Shown: one piece after another, positions 1-8,789 of the stretch
How the letters are laid out: each line of letters starts with the position of its first letter
Numbering within the stretch: position 1 is the stretch's first letter
NCBI RefSeq assembly: GCF_014635685.1
Contig: NZ_BMDH01000002.1
Location: forward strand, 402,472 to 466,471
Direction: 5' to 3'
Length of the DNA stretch: 64,000 nt
Source of the DNA: Galliscardovia ingluviei
GTDB lineage: Bacteria > Actinomycetota > Actinomycetes > Actinomycetales > Bifidobacteriaceae
Notes under the pieces: model-generated
Told to the model about the DNA's origin: nothing
Databases searched by the model: none
Seen by the model: only the letters and a program-made list of their open reading frames with translations
Position numbers and translations under genes: made by a program

Positions 1-1
1 A

Positions 2-1564
2 ATAACCGTCTGGTCGAGTAGGCTTAGCATTCCACTGTGCAATCGTGCCATCGCTTGTATCAAACGTTGGGGATTTGATAATGCGAGTGAAATAACCCCA
101 GTTATATGATGAATCCCTTTTGATGTCGCCAGTTTCTGGGTTAAACCACCAATCCCAGTTTTTCGTATTCATTTGATATCTGGCTTTTGCCATCGACACA
201 TCATTCTTCGGATCGGAGTTGCCCGAAGGGATGTCGCGCCCCCACTGGCGCGCAACGAACGGCCATTGTGTCCCCAATCCCCATACTTCTTCGCCAGAAC
301 CAAAATTAAAACCTGGCGTATTGTAATTTTGCGTCTTAGAAATTGGAGTAAGAGATACAGTCTTTGCCGTAGTAGAAAGCTTAATATTTGTAAACTTCGC
401 ATTCGTGTTTGGAGTCACAACATATGTTTGCACAGTACGACCCACCTCTTTCGCAGCTGGGTCGTTATTCGTAAACGCAGCTTTATTTTCACGCCAATCC
501 TTGTAGTACTTCCAATACTGCTCATCCTCACTTAGAGCATTGAGATTCACACGATTGACGTTAATCTTAGGAATTGCTTTATCGTGAGAGCTATCTGTTT
601 GGAGCTTCCAGCCATCGAGCTTATACTCATTCCACGTATCCTCTCCCATCACTAAGTGTCTATCACGTTTGAGATCGATAGTGATAGTAGTGGATTGTCC
701 CTTTTTCACCCATTGACGACCGAAACTATCAAGCTTATTGTCAGAGGAAATTTTGATGTCGCCGCCATTACCATTTTTCTCATTGTCAGGAATATCATAG
801 GTAATGTATTCAAGATCATTAAGGGAATAGAATTTGGCAAAAAGGTGCTTCTCAAGATCAGTAGAAGTAGCAAGAAGATCTACATATTGCTCATTTGGGA
901 AAGCATTATCAGTATCCTTAGGGTGGATCACATAATAGCTTTGGTTCGTGCCTTTGTTATCTTCAATATTGTCGTAATAGCCAATGCTGTCCACTTCAAT
1001 AGAGCGCTTTTGGTGATTGTCATCCTCTGCTTCATAATACAAGCCGACGAACTGGTACGTAATATCGCCCGCTTTTACTTTTGCATCAGAATTAGGGTAC
1101 GTATCTATTTTTGCAGTGGAATAGGTATAAGCACCGTCATATGTGCCACCTTGGGTATTGATGGTTTTAGTAACATTGCCATCAATGTCAATAGCTACCT
1201 GCTGTAAGCGAATATCAGGTGCCGTTGCCGCATTTGCTTGAGGAAGTGTCGAATAGAATTCACCTACTCCTGGTAGTAACCCCCCGCCTGAGCCGGTTAC
1301 AAATAATGCAAAAGCAAGAATAACGCTCGTCAATGCTGTAATTAGCTTGCCAAAGGTGCTACGTATACGCAATGTATTCGCCTTAACCTTACTTGATACT
1401 GTAAATAATGTAAATACTGTACTGCGGTGAACACTTGATGATGCTTTGTGGCGAACATCTGATGACACTTTGCGATAAGCACCTGATACCAATAGCGCAA
1501 AAGCATGGCGGAGAGAAGCCTTACCATGCTTCCTGCTGCCAGATACGAGATTCCCCTTACTCAT
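2..1564 (-). CDS. Large secreted surface protein, 5' part only (cut by window edge)
   Basis: An open frame without stops runs from an ATG at 1564 to the left edge of the window, giving at least 521 residues; the C-terminus lies outside. The first ~65 residues are basic and Ser/Arg/Lys-rich. They are followed by a hydrophobic stretch (LITALTSVILAFALFVTGSG) that reads as an unusually long-leadered signal peptide or N-terminal membrane anchor. The rest is Asp/Asn/Tyr/Trp-rich and looks extracellular. It contains no domain I can name with confidence. A weak GGGATGTGA-like stretch precedes the ATG. The 5' end of this gene is partly duplicated at 1878-1972. Family unknown; a bifidobacterial adhesin or repeat-containing surface protein is an inference from composition and leader only. 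Confidence 0.75.
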   Translation of the reverse strand, partial: MSKGNLVSGSRKHGKASLRHAFALLVSGAYRKVSSDVRHKASSSVHRSTVFTLFTVSSKVKANTLRIRSTFGKLITALTSVILAFALFVTGSGGGLLPGVGEFYSTLPQANAATAPDIRLQQVAIDIDGNVTKTINTQGGTYDGAYTYSTAKIDTYPNSDAKVKAGDITYQFVGLYYEAEDDNHQKRSIEVDSIGYYDNIEDNKGTNQSYYVIHPKDTDNAFPNEQYVDLLATSTDLEKHLFAKFYSLNDLEYITYDIPDNEKNGNGGDIKISSDNKLDSFGRQWVKKGQSTTITIDLKRDRHLVMGEDTWNEYKLDGWKLQTDSSHDKAIPKINVNRVNLNALSEDEQYWKYYKDWRENKAAFTNNDPAAKEVGRTVQTYVVTPNTNAKFTNIKLSTTAKTVSLTPISKTQNYNTPGFNFGSGEEVWGLGTQWPFVARQWGRDIPSGNSDPKNDVSMAKARYQMNTKNWDWWFNPETGDIKRDSSYNWGYFTRIIKSPTFDTSDGTIAQWNAKPTRPDGY

Positions 1565-1810
1565 AACCTTCACATCCCCTTCTCATGCTTCCCTCATGAG
1601 GCTCTCTACGCTCACAGCTTTTCTCCCCAAACTGCGAACCACCCCTAGTTACCTATGCTCCTCCCCAAAGGAACATGCGCTAACTCACAGTGTACAACAT
1701 TTATATTGTAATCTGTAATCTGACATCTTGTGCGTGTTATGCCGTCTTATGCCAGTTAAGCGCTTTGTGATGTAAGTGAAGCTTATCAAGTGCAGCTTAA
1801 TAAGTACGGC

Positions 1811-1845
1811 TTATGTAAATACGACTTATGTAAATACGACTTATG
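1811..1845. repeat. 15-bp tandem repeat
   Basis: TTATGTAAATACGAC occurs twice in tandem followed by a third partial TTATG. It lies just upstream of the decayed duplicate. Confidence 0.8.
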
Positions 1846-1877
1846 GGCAGAAAAAGGCACGTAGGCAGAAAAACAGA

Positions 1878-1972
1878 AAGCATGGCGACGAGATGTCTTA
1901 CCATGCTTTCTGCTACCAGATACGAGATTCCCCTTACTCGTAACCTTCATATCCCCTTCTCATCTTCCCCTC
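1878..1972 (-). pseudogene. Decayed duplicate of the 5' end of the surface-protein gene
   Basis: This stretch aligns without gaps over about 75 bp to 1501-1575, the start region of the neighbouring surface-protein gene, at an offset of 377 bp. The start codon of the intact gene (CAT on the plus strand at 1562-1564) is CGT here (1939-1941), so ATG has become ACG. The minus-strand frame otherwise still encodes the S-K-G-N-L-V-S-G-S-R-K-H-G-K start before diverging. It reads as the scar of a former tandem paralogue or of a recombination event at this surface locus. Confidence 0.7.
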
Positions 1973-3240
1973 TACATGCGTGTTCCCCAACCCGCAAGTT
2001 TATATCTGCAGTTTCCCTTGTCTGCAGACTTTGCTATCCGTGAGTTCCCAGCTCACAGACCTGTGCTGACAAACTACGTACATCTGTGTCAGCAAATTTC
2101 ATCCCCAACCCGCAAATCTTGTGTGTCCTGTATAGATTTGTTCTATACACCTACCCCTACTATCTGAGCAATTCCTACTGCCCGAACAATTCTCACTGCC
2201 CGAACAATCCTTACTGCCTGAGCAATCAAAAGCCTCAAAATATGTTGCGATATTTCGCGGCAACCCCTGTCTGAATGCTCCAGATAGATGACCTACAAGG
2301 ATCTACAAGTCAATTCGCTTTTTACTTTTCTCTTCTTCCTCTGCATACACTAAAGCACAGCATGCGTATTTGCAAATGCAACATTTCGCTTCCTTGATTC
2401 ATAATTGACACCCTGTCAGCTGCTATTCGTCCGTCACGAGGCCCCACTAATCTACTTCGCATTACATGAGTCATTCTCTGTAGAATGCTGGTTTTGCGTC
2501 GCTGATATCGACATCTTCCCTGCTTCAAAAGTAGCATTTTTGAACATTCTTATGTAAATATTCGCTATTTTCTGCAAGTAAATGTTCTATTTTGTTCTCT
2601 TTTCTTGTATAGAGTTTGATGAAATTTCGTAGAGCAAACCAGCATTCCCTCATATCCAGTGACCGCTTATCTAATTTATCCAGATAAGATTTTCAGCTTA
2701 TTACAAATTACTACCCCTTTCTAAAACAACGATTTTTCAACCTTTTAGTGTTTTCCGTGCGTTCTCCCATACTTTTATTATTAAATTCTCAGGTTATTTT
2801 AAGGTTTCTAACTCGGTAAATTTTCACGTTCTATATTTTGTAAAAATACATCTTTAGCATGCAGGTAGCGAATTTTCCTGACAGAAACTGCAAAATTGTC
2901 AATTTTTACCGTGAAATTTTACTCTTTTATGCAATCAGATGTCGCCCTCGACGCATTTTCAGCCGCTCTTTTTCGCCCAAGTATTTACAATATGTCAATT
3001 TTATAATGTAATGTAATTCACATTTTTATTTAGCCATTTTATGTTATTGCCCAGCATCACACCCACACCCCCTAATGAATTTTTTACCGTCCTGTCACCT
3101 CTCTCAAGTAGCTCACGCACCCTGCACAAACCCACACACTCCATCAAGCAAACCTTGTACCCCTCCCAAGCACCAAGCGACCCTTGTACTCTGCCGAAAC
3201 CTCCTCTTACACTCTACAATCCTCTCACCTTTAACAAAAC
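1973..3240. other. Long gene-poor region, AT-rich in its right half
   Basis: No convincing gene on either strand. The left part holds short direct repeats. The part from about 2540 to 3030 is markedly AT-rich with many T and A runs and could hold a distant promoter for the surface-protein gene, but I cannot assign one. The open frames here are short and unrecognised. Confidence 0.5.
2166..2227. repeat. 18-bp tandem repeat, about 3.4 copies
   Basis: Units of the form GARCAATYCYYACTGCCY follow each other directly (2166, 2184, 2202, partial at 2220). The copies are slightly diverged. No gene is associated. Confidence 0.8.
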
Positions 3241-3241
3241 C

Positions 3242-3446
3242 GGCTACTCCGAAATATCTGATGTTTCAACCCGTACACTTCCCCACCCAAAACCGGCTAG
3301 TGCGAAATATCAGATATTCCAAACCATACGAAACACAGAAACCACACTCAGAAACCCCGCTACTTTGCAATAACAGCTATTCAAAAGCGTACACTTCCCC
3401 ACCCAAAACCCACTACTCCGAAACATCTGATATTCCAACATGTACA
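3242..3446 (+). repeat. Phased palindrome array A (4 units)
   Basis: Four units with palindromic cores start at 3251, 3304, 3367 and 3420, so intervals are 53, 63 and 53 bp. Each unit is a leader like GCTACTTTG, a 16-17-bp dyad core (for example GAAATATCTGATGTTTC) and a trailer like CAAACCGTACA. The linker CTTCCCCACCCAAAACC occurs after units 1 and 3 and again in array B. This array forms the left border of the HTH-PIN pair. Confidence 0.9.
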
Positions 3447-3486
3447 CAACATTATGGTTCTAGATCCATTGGGAATATGCATACCG

Positions 3487-3530
3487 ATTTTGTATTAACC
3501 AGACCACTAACTAGTACGCATAATACATTT
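3487..3530 (+). repeat. Border element, copy 1
   Basis: This 40-odd-bp stretch (TTTTGTATTAACCAGACCA then CTAACTAGTACGC) is repeated at 5127-5169, with about five differences, after array B. A better palindromic relative sits at 5194-5210. It directly follows array A and precedes the promoter region of the HTH gene. Confidence 0.75.
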
Positions 3531-3600
3531 TCAAGCAAAAAGCACTACATAAAGTGTCGTCAAATAAACACAAGCTGAAAAACTAAGAACATACTTGCAT

Positions 3601-3640
3601 ATTGGTCATATTGGACATATACTGGTCAAATTAGTCAGAA
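3601..3640 (+). promoter_or_regulatory. Four iteron-like half sites upstream of the HTH gene
   Basis: TTGGTCATA, TTGGACATA, CTGGTCAAA and TTAGTCAGA follow each other with 9, 11 and 9 bp between equivalent bases, about one helical turn apart. They end directly at the ribosome-binding site (GGAGGA, 3642-3647) of the HTH gene. Closely packed direct repeats next to a small HTH gene are typical of autoregulated antitoxin or excisionase promoters. The operator role is inferred. Confidence 0.6.
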
Positions 3641-3650
3641 TGGAGGAGAA

Positions 3651-4049
3651 ATGAGCATTACACCAATACTTGCGGAACCAATCAGAGCAGACAAACCATT
3701 TATTTTGCAAGGACAAGGAAGAACCTATGAACTAGACTACACTGCTTTTGAAGCAGCACTCCATGCAGCAATAGCTATTTCTGAATTTGAACGCAGCGAA
3801 CCTAATGCCGGACAAGCAATCACAACTGGAGAAGCAGCAAAAATATTAGGTGTTTCTCAGAAAACAGTACAACGCATTCTAGATGCAGGAAAAATCCCCT
3901 ATACACGTAACGGCGAACGAGGCAATCGAATGATGCGAGAACGTGATGTCCTACTATATAAAGCGCAAATGCAACATGATAGAAAACAATCCCTTCACCA
4001 GATGCGAATGATTGCAAAAGACATGAATCTATACGACATAAATAAGTAA
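3651..4049 (+). CDS. Excisionase/MerR-type helix-turn-helix protein, probable antitoxin
   Basis: A 132-residue protein. Residues ~58-105 (ITTGEAAKILGVSQKTVQRI then R-x-x-x-NR and an acidic/Arg wing) match the helix-turn-helix of the excisionase family (HTH_17-like). The N-terminal ~50 residues resemble the N-terminal part of small antitoxins that precede PIN toxins. A clear ribosome-binding site GGAGGAGAA precedes the ATG. The PIN gene starts 127 bp downstream on the same strand, so the two form a likely toxin-antitoxin pair. The four helically spaced repeats directly upstream suggest autoregulation. The whole pair is enclosed by palindrome arrays A and B. The HTH assignment is strong; the antitoxin role is inferred from context. 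Confidence 0.8.
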   Translation: MSITPILAEPIRADKPFILQGQGRTYELDYTAFEAALHAAIAISEFERSEPNAGQAITTGEAAKILGVSQKTVQRILDAGKIPYTRNGERGNRMMRERDVLLYKAQMQHDRKQSLHQMRMIAKDMNLYDINK

Positions 4050-4175
4050 TTGTTTAAGTTAGGAGTGCTCCAGCATAGTCAGCAGTGTGCTACCAACCAG
4101 CGAGCAGAATACCGCCAGCGCAGTTCATAGAACACTAATAGCAGGCGAACCACAGAACACATCAAAGTAGGCATC

Positions 4176-4781
4176 ATGAATCCAAGAGCTTTAGACATTG
4201 GCAAATCTTCACAAATTGAACGAGCCGTACTTGATGCAAATATATTCTTTTCCATGTGGATTCTAGATCCAATCCTTTCAATCGCAGATACAGGACTGTT
4301 TGAACCAGTCTGGTCACAGCAAATTATCAACGAAGTACAACAGCACTTGCCTGATGTCTGGGAAAAAGCTCAAATGACGCAAATCACAAGCTTTCTTACT
4401 GCTATTCAAAAAGCTTTTCCATGGTCCTCGCACGATAACTGGAATCAATATTTAGGAAATTTCATACTTCCGGATCCAAATGACAACCACGTTCTCGCAC
4501 TAGCACTTGCTTCCGATTCATCGATTATCATAACTAATAATATTCGAGACTTTCCAGATAAAGTTTTGCAACCATTAGGCGTTACCGCAGTAACTCCAGA
4601 TGAGTTTTTAACTGCACTACTTAATAGCGATGAGAAAACCGTGGTTGCAACAATACAGGATCTTATCCAAGAAAAGCAATTTCCACCACGGACGTTTTTT
4701 GAAGAGATACGCGGATTACAACACGTAGGACTACACAACTTTGCCAAGCTATTGCAGACTAAATTATCACAGTTCCTTTGA
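4176..4781 (+). CDS. PIN-domain ribonuclease, probable toxin
   Basis: A 201-residue protein with a PIN fold. VLDANIFF (residues ~18-25) supplies the first catalytic Asp. An acidic residue in QQIINEVQQHL and the cluster LPDPNDNHVLALA supply the next metal ligands. IITNNIRDFP matches the last conserved strand of PIN_3-type proteins. PIN toxins of the VapC type cleave RNA. The C-terminal ~55 residues extend beyond the minimal PIN domain. It follows the HTH gene and precedes array B. The partner upstream is excisionase-type, not a classical VapB, a combination seen in actinobacteria. Toxicity is inferred. Confidence 0.82.
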   Translation: MNPRALDIGKSSQIERAVLDANIFFSMWILDPILSIADTGLFEPVWSQQIINEVQQHLPDVWEKAQMTQITSFLTAIQKAFPWSSHDNWNQYLGNFILPDPNDNHVLALALASDSSIIITNNIRDFPDKVLQPLGVTAVTPDEFLTALLNSDEKTVVATIQDLIQEKQFPPRTFFEEIRGLQHVGLHNFAKLLQTKLSQFL

Positions 4782-4817
4782 AAAGGGATATTCTGGAGGA
4801 CGCAGCGCCCGCAAAGT

Positions 4818-5084
4818 GGCTACTTTGCAATAACAGCTATTCAAAGGCGTACACTTCCCCACCCAAAACCCACTACTCCGAAATATCTGATGTTCCAAAC
4901 CATACAAAGCGCAACAGCCACACTCCAAAAACCGCTATTTTGCAATAGCAGGCATTCAAAGACATACACTTCCAAGAAGAAAACTCGCTACTTCGAAACA
5001 TCAGATATTCTAAGCCGTACAGAATAAAGCGATATCAACACATAAAACCGCTAGTACGAAATATCAGATGTTTCAAACCATACA
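4818..5084 (+). repeat. Phased palindrome array B (5 units)
   Basis: Cores start at 4827, 4880, 4942, 4995 and 5058, with intervals of 53, 62, 53 and 63 bp. The units alternate between a GCAATAnCA type and a GAAAYATC type. The first two units and their linker nearly copy the last two units of array A, so the HTH-PIN pair lies between two related repeats in direct orientation. Confidence 0.9.
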
Positions 5085-5126
5085 CAACGTTAAGCTTCTA
5101 AAGCAATCTAGAGGATATCCATACCA

Positions 5127-5215
5127 GTTTTGTATTAACCAGACCAGTAACTAGTTCACGCAATACATTCCAACCCATATTTTTGCATACCGCGAACCAG
5201 TAACTGGTTCATACA
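5127..5215 (+). repeat. Border element copies 2 and 3 with a perfect 17-bp palindrome
   Basis: Copy 2 (5127-5169) matches the element at 3487-3530. Copy 3 (about 5178-5218) contains GAACCAGTAACTGGTTC (5194-5210), a perfect 8+1+8 dyad. The remaining stretch up to the permease gene holds nothing else that I can identify except a possible leader region. Confidence 0.75.
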
Positions 5216-5435
5216 ATACAAAACACCGTATTAGAGCATAAAAATGGAACACAACTGCCCATAAAGGTACACAGTGAGCTAGGCTCTTGCATTAGGAATT
5301 GCGTGCGCAAAGGATTACCACAAAAGTAGGTATTCGCAAGAACGCAGCTTATGAGGTAACGCTCATGAGACAGCACTTATAAGGCAACGCTCATAAGCAT
5401 GAGATAACAGGTCAACGAGGAGCCGCAGGGAACAT

Positions 5436-7070
5436 ATGGCACAGGCATCATCAGGAAACGAAAACGCCAATAGTACAGCAGCAGGCAATGCAGAAGCTAC
5501 AAATACAGCAAATACAACAAGCGCAGCAAATACAAGCAACACTGCAAGCGTGACTAGCAAGACAACCAACAAGCCAGTACACACTACCGATGCGCCAATG
5601 CCACCTTCTCTGCGCAAACAGTTGAAAAATCGCCATATCCAGCTGATTGCATTAGGCGGTGCCATTGGAACCGGCCTTTTCTATGGTTCAAGTGAATCTA
5701 TTGCGCTGGCTGGACCTTCGATTTTGCTGGCCTACCTGCTTGGCGGCGCCATGATTTTCCTGATTGTGCGCGCACTCAGCGAAATGAGTGTGGAAGATCC
5801 AAAAGCCGGCGCATTCAGCTACTACGCCAGCACCTACTGGTCGCGCAGGGCCGGGTTCATTTCAGGCTGGAACTACTGGTTTAACTACATTCTCGTGGCC
5901 ATGGTCGAGCTTGCTGTGGTTGGTTCGTTCGTCAACTACTGGTTCCCGAATATTCCGGCTTGGGCTTCCGCAGCGTTCTTCCTAGTGCTGATTACCGCAA
6001 TGAACCTGTTCGGAGTGAGCAAGTTTGGCGAATTTGAATTCTGGTTTGCCATTATCAAAATTGTTGCAGTACTTGCCATGATTGTTGGAGGCATCGCTGT
6101 AGTTATTATGGGACTTCCAACCGATAGTGGTATTCGCGCGAGCTTTGCAAACTGGTTTACGGTAGGCGGCGGCTTTATGCCACACGGATTGCTCTCCTGG
6201 CAAGCTGCCGCAGATAGCGCTAATGCAGGTGCAAGTGCAGGCGCCGCTGCTGGCTCTTGGTCTGGTTTGCTGATGGCACTGATTGTTGTTATGTTCAGCT
6301 TTGGCGGCACAGAGTTAATCGGCATTACAGCTGGCGAAACGGCAGATCCCCGCCGCACTATTCCAAAGGCAACAAACGGCATTATTTGGCGTATTCTCGT
6401 GTTTTATGTGGTTGCGCTTGGCGTAATTATGGCAGTAGTTCCATGGAATCAGATTGACGGCAACTCCAGTCCGTTTGTGCAAATTTTTGATTCGATTGGC
6501 GTGCATACTGCTGCCGGTATTTTGAATTTCGTATGCTTGACTGCGGTAATGAGCGTATATAATTCCGGCTTGTATTCCAACTCCCGCATGCTCTACTCGC
6601 TCGCCCGGCAGGGTAACGCTCCAGCATATTTGGGCAAGCTCAATAAGCGCGGCGTTCCAGTAGCTGGTGTACTTACTTCCTCTGCTATTACTGTGATTGC
6701 AGTAGTTGTTGTATTCTTATGGCCTGAGTTTGCGTTTAATTATTTAATGAGTATCGCAACGATTGCAGCAGTAATCAACTGGACTATTATTATGATCACG
6801 GAAATGAAGTTCCGCAAAGTTGTTGCAGCGGGGGCTTCCCCAAAGGATTCAGCTCTTGCGGGGCTGAGTGGAGATGCTGCTTTGCAAGCGATTGCGTTTA
6901 AGCTACCGTTTGCAAAAGTAACACCTTGGGTAGTGCTGACATTCCTCGCTCTAATGGTGGCGCTTATGTGCTTCTCTGCGAGTTACCGCATTGCCGTTAT
7001 TGCAGGCATTATTGGGCTTGCTGTGCTGTTTACCGCGTATGCGGCGTCACATCGCAAGCGTGCTCACTGA
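5436..7070 (+). CDS. Amino-acid permease of the APC superfamily (AAT family)
   Basis: A 544-residue membrane protein predicted to import an amino acid by proton symport. The first ~65 residues are a hydrophilic Ala/Thr/Asn-rich cytoplasmic tail. Then RHIQLIALGGAIGTGLFYGS is the hallmark first segment of AAT-family permeases (compare proline, GABA, lysine and aromatic permeases). About twelve hydrophobic segments follow, and GGTELIGITAGETADPRR is the conserved loop after segment 6. Ribosome-binding site GAGGAG lies upstream of the ATG. The low-complexity N-terminus is longer than usual for the family. The 3' end, including the stop codon, has been tandemly duplicated (7060-7115). Substrate cannot be read from sequence alone. 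Confidence 0.9.
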   Translation: MAQASSGNENANSTAAGNAEATNTANTTSAANTSNTASVTSKTTNKPVHTTDAPMPPSLRKQLKNRHIQLIALGGAIGTGLFYGSSESIALAGPSILLAYLLGGAMIFLIVRALSEMSVEDPKAGAFSYYASTYWSRRAGFISGWNYWFNYILVAMVELAVVGSFVNYWFPNIPAWASAAFFLVLITAMNLFGVSKFGEFEFWFAIIKIVAVLAMIVGGIAVVIMGLPTDSGIRASFANWFTVGGGFMPHGLLSWQAAADSANAGASAGAAAGSWSGLLMALIVVMFSFGGTELIGITAGETADPRRTIPKATNGIIWRILVFYVVALGVIMAVVPWNQIDGNSSPFVQIFDSIGVHTAAGILNFVCLTAVMSVYNSGLYSNSRMLYSLARQGNAPAYLGKLNKRGVPVAGVLTSSAITVIAVVVVFLWPEFAFNYLMSIATIAAVINWTIIMITEMKFRKVVAAGASPKDSALAGLSGDAALQAIAFKLPFAKVTPWVVLTFLALMVALMCFSASYRIAVIAGIIGLAVLFTAYAASHRKRAH

Positions 7071-7115
7071 GTTTAGATACTTACTGTGTGCTCACTGAGT
7101 TTAAATATTTACTGT
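7060..7115. repeat. 28-bp tandem duplication over the permease stop codon
   Basis: GTGCTCACTGAGTTTAGATA plus eight more bases (7060-7087) is followed directly by a copy with two changes (7088-7115). The first copy contains the last codons and TGA of the permease gene. Confidence 0.85.
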
Positions 7116-7458
7116 GCAGCATGTCGCTTATTTATTAGGTTACTTGCTGCACGGCTCGGTTCAGCTTAAAGATTCACATAGTGCACATCGTAAACACAAT
7201 ACGGTGTGCACTACTTTGTATCGACTACCAGAAACTCTGGGTAGCAGAGTGTACATCATATTCGTGCATTCATCCGTGCATTTTGCGATTTTTTGTACAT
7301 CCGATGTGCGATTTTTTGTACATTCAATGTACAAGCATCGACTATTTCAGAAATAAATTTATTATTCTATTATGCTTTTTCTTAAAAATGAAGTTATTAT
7401 TATAAAAATATACTTATCAATCAGTTATTATTATTGATTTTTTTTGGAGAAAAGCATT
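7116..7458. other. Intergenic region before the Fic gene
   Basis: No gene seen. It contains a short tandem repeat of TGCGATTTTTTGTACATYC (about 7284-7330) and a strongly AT-rich last 110 bp that should carry the promoter of the Fic gene. Confidence 0.5.
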
Positions 7459-8700
7459 ATGCATTATAAGACCATTACGCAAACCATTCATATGAATGCT
7501 TCGTCTCAGCCACCTACCAGCCAAGCAGAAATAGAATATCAGCGCCGCATATCAAATCCTTCAACCTACATTATTCCGTGCAAGCTTGGCCCACATCAGC
7601 CATTTGTTACCATTTTTCGCGAATTACATACTCTTATTGAGCAGATCTATTTGACTGAAACACCAGTTCGCGAACAATGGAATGCTTTGCCACAAACCGT
7701 CAAGCATGCTTATATCCTTGAGCTTATCAACATAGAAATTGAGAACAGCAATAATATTGAAGGAGTGCACAGCACAAAAGAGGAAATCTCCCTCGCTTTG
7801 CAATCGGCCAGCCTTGGCAAACATACGCGATTTAGTGAGTTCGCAAAACTTTTCTTAAGCATAGCGCAGCAGCATATACCATTCGTGCAATCTCTAGAGG
7901 ACATTCGAGAAATATACGATCAAGTTGTTTCAGAAGAGCTTGCGCCAAACGAGCAACCAGATGGCGAATTATTTAGAGCTAGTCCGGTCAGAATTTTTGA
8001 CGGTACCGGTGAAGTAGTGCATTCCGGAGTATATCCGGAGACAAAAATCCAAACGCTACTAGCACAATGGCTTATGATCACACGTGATACGTCCATTCCT
8101 CCACTAATCCGTGCGGCTTGCTGCCACTATATTTTTGAACATATTCATCCATTCTATGATGGCAACGGCAGAACAGGCCGATTTTTACTTGCTCTACAAC
8201 TTCAATCCGTGCTCTGTTTACCAACGACTTTAAGCCTCAGCTTGCAAATATCACAGGAAAAAGGTAAGTACAGTAAGGCGTTTGATACAGTGCAGCAACC
8301 TCTTAATTGCATGGACCTGTCCTTATTCTGTTATCAGACATTGCAATATATTGCGCATGCTCAACAAGATTTGCTTGAGAATTTAGAGGAAAAGCAGGCT
8401 ATAATCACTATTTTGAGTTCAGAGATTGCATTTTTAGCTACTACCTACCAATTACGGGATTCTGAGCGATTAGTAATACAGACTTTGGCACAGTATTTTG
8501 TGTTAAATTCCGCGCCTGTGGGTGTTTCACGTAAAACATTAGGTGAACAGTTACAGTGGGGCGAGCGCAAATTGGTACATGCATTACAAACACTGGAACG
8601 TGAACAACTGGTTCAACGAGAGAAGCAAAAACCAGCAACGTATCAACTCACCGAGCCAGTACAGCAACGGTTGGCACAATACAAGTTTGCCAATCAGTAA
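7459..8700 (+). CDS. Fic-family AMP-transferase-like protein with N-terminal inhibitory helix
   Basis: A 413-residue protein. I place the start at ATG 7459 because GGAGA lies 9 bp upstream; a TTG at 7444 would overlap that site. HPFYDGNGRTGR (~residue 235) is the Fic catalytic loop HPFx(D/E)GNGRxxR, which transfers AMP or another nucleotide moiety to protein hydroxyls. SNNIEG (~residue 97) matches the inhibitory motif (S/T)xxxE(G/N) in an N-terminal position, which makes this a class II, self-inhibited Fic protein. The C-terminal ~80 residues look like a winged helix (QLQWGERKLVHALQTLEREQLV), common in this subfamily. It stands alone with no separate antitoxin gene. Targets unknown. Confidence 0.9.
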   Translation: MHYKTITQTIHMNASSQPPTSQAEIEYQRRISNPSTYIIPCKLGPHQPFVTIFRELHTLIEQIYLTETPVREQWNALPQTVKHAYILELINIEIENSNNIEGVHSTKEEISLALQSASLGKHTRFSEFAKLFLSIAQQHIPFVQSLEDIREIYDQVVSEELAPNEQPDGELFRASPVRIFDGTGEVVHSGVYPETKIQTLLAQWLMITRDTSIPPLIRAACCHYIFEHIHPFYDGNGRTGRFLLALQLQSVLCLPTTLSLSLQISQEKGKYSKAFDTVQQPLNCMDLSLFCYQTLQYIAHAQQDLLENLEEKQAIITILSSEIAFLATTYQLRDSERLVIQTLAQYFVLNSAPVGVSRKTLGEQLQWGERKLVHALQTLEREQLVQREKQKPATYQLTEPVQQRLAQYKFANQ

Positions 8701-8789
8701 TTTTGGCAAATCGTTAAGTTGCACACCCAGCAAACCGTGCAGTCAGTAAGCCGAATAGTAGGTAAGTTGCGTAGCCAGAAAGTAATGAG

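Noticed and set aside
2322-2537. 71-residue minus-strand open frame
   Set aside because: No ribosome-binding site, no recognised motif, and an unusual Arg/Met-rich composition typical of a chance frame.
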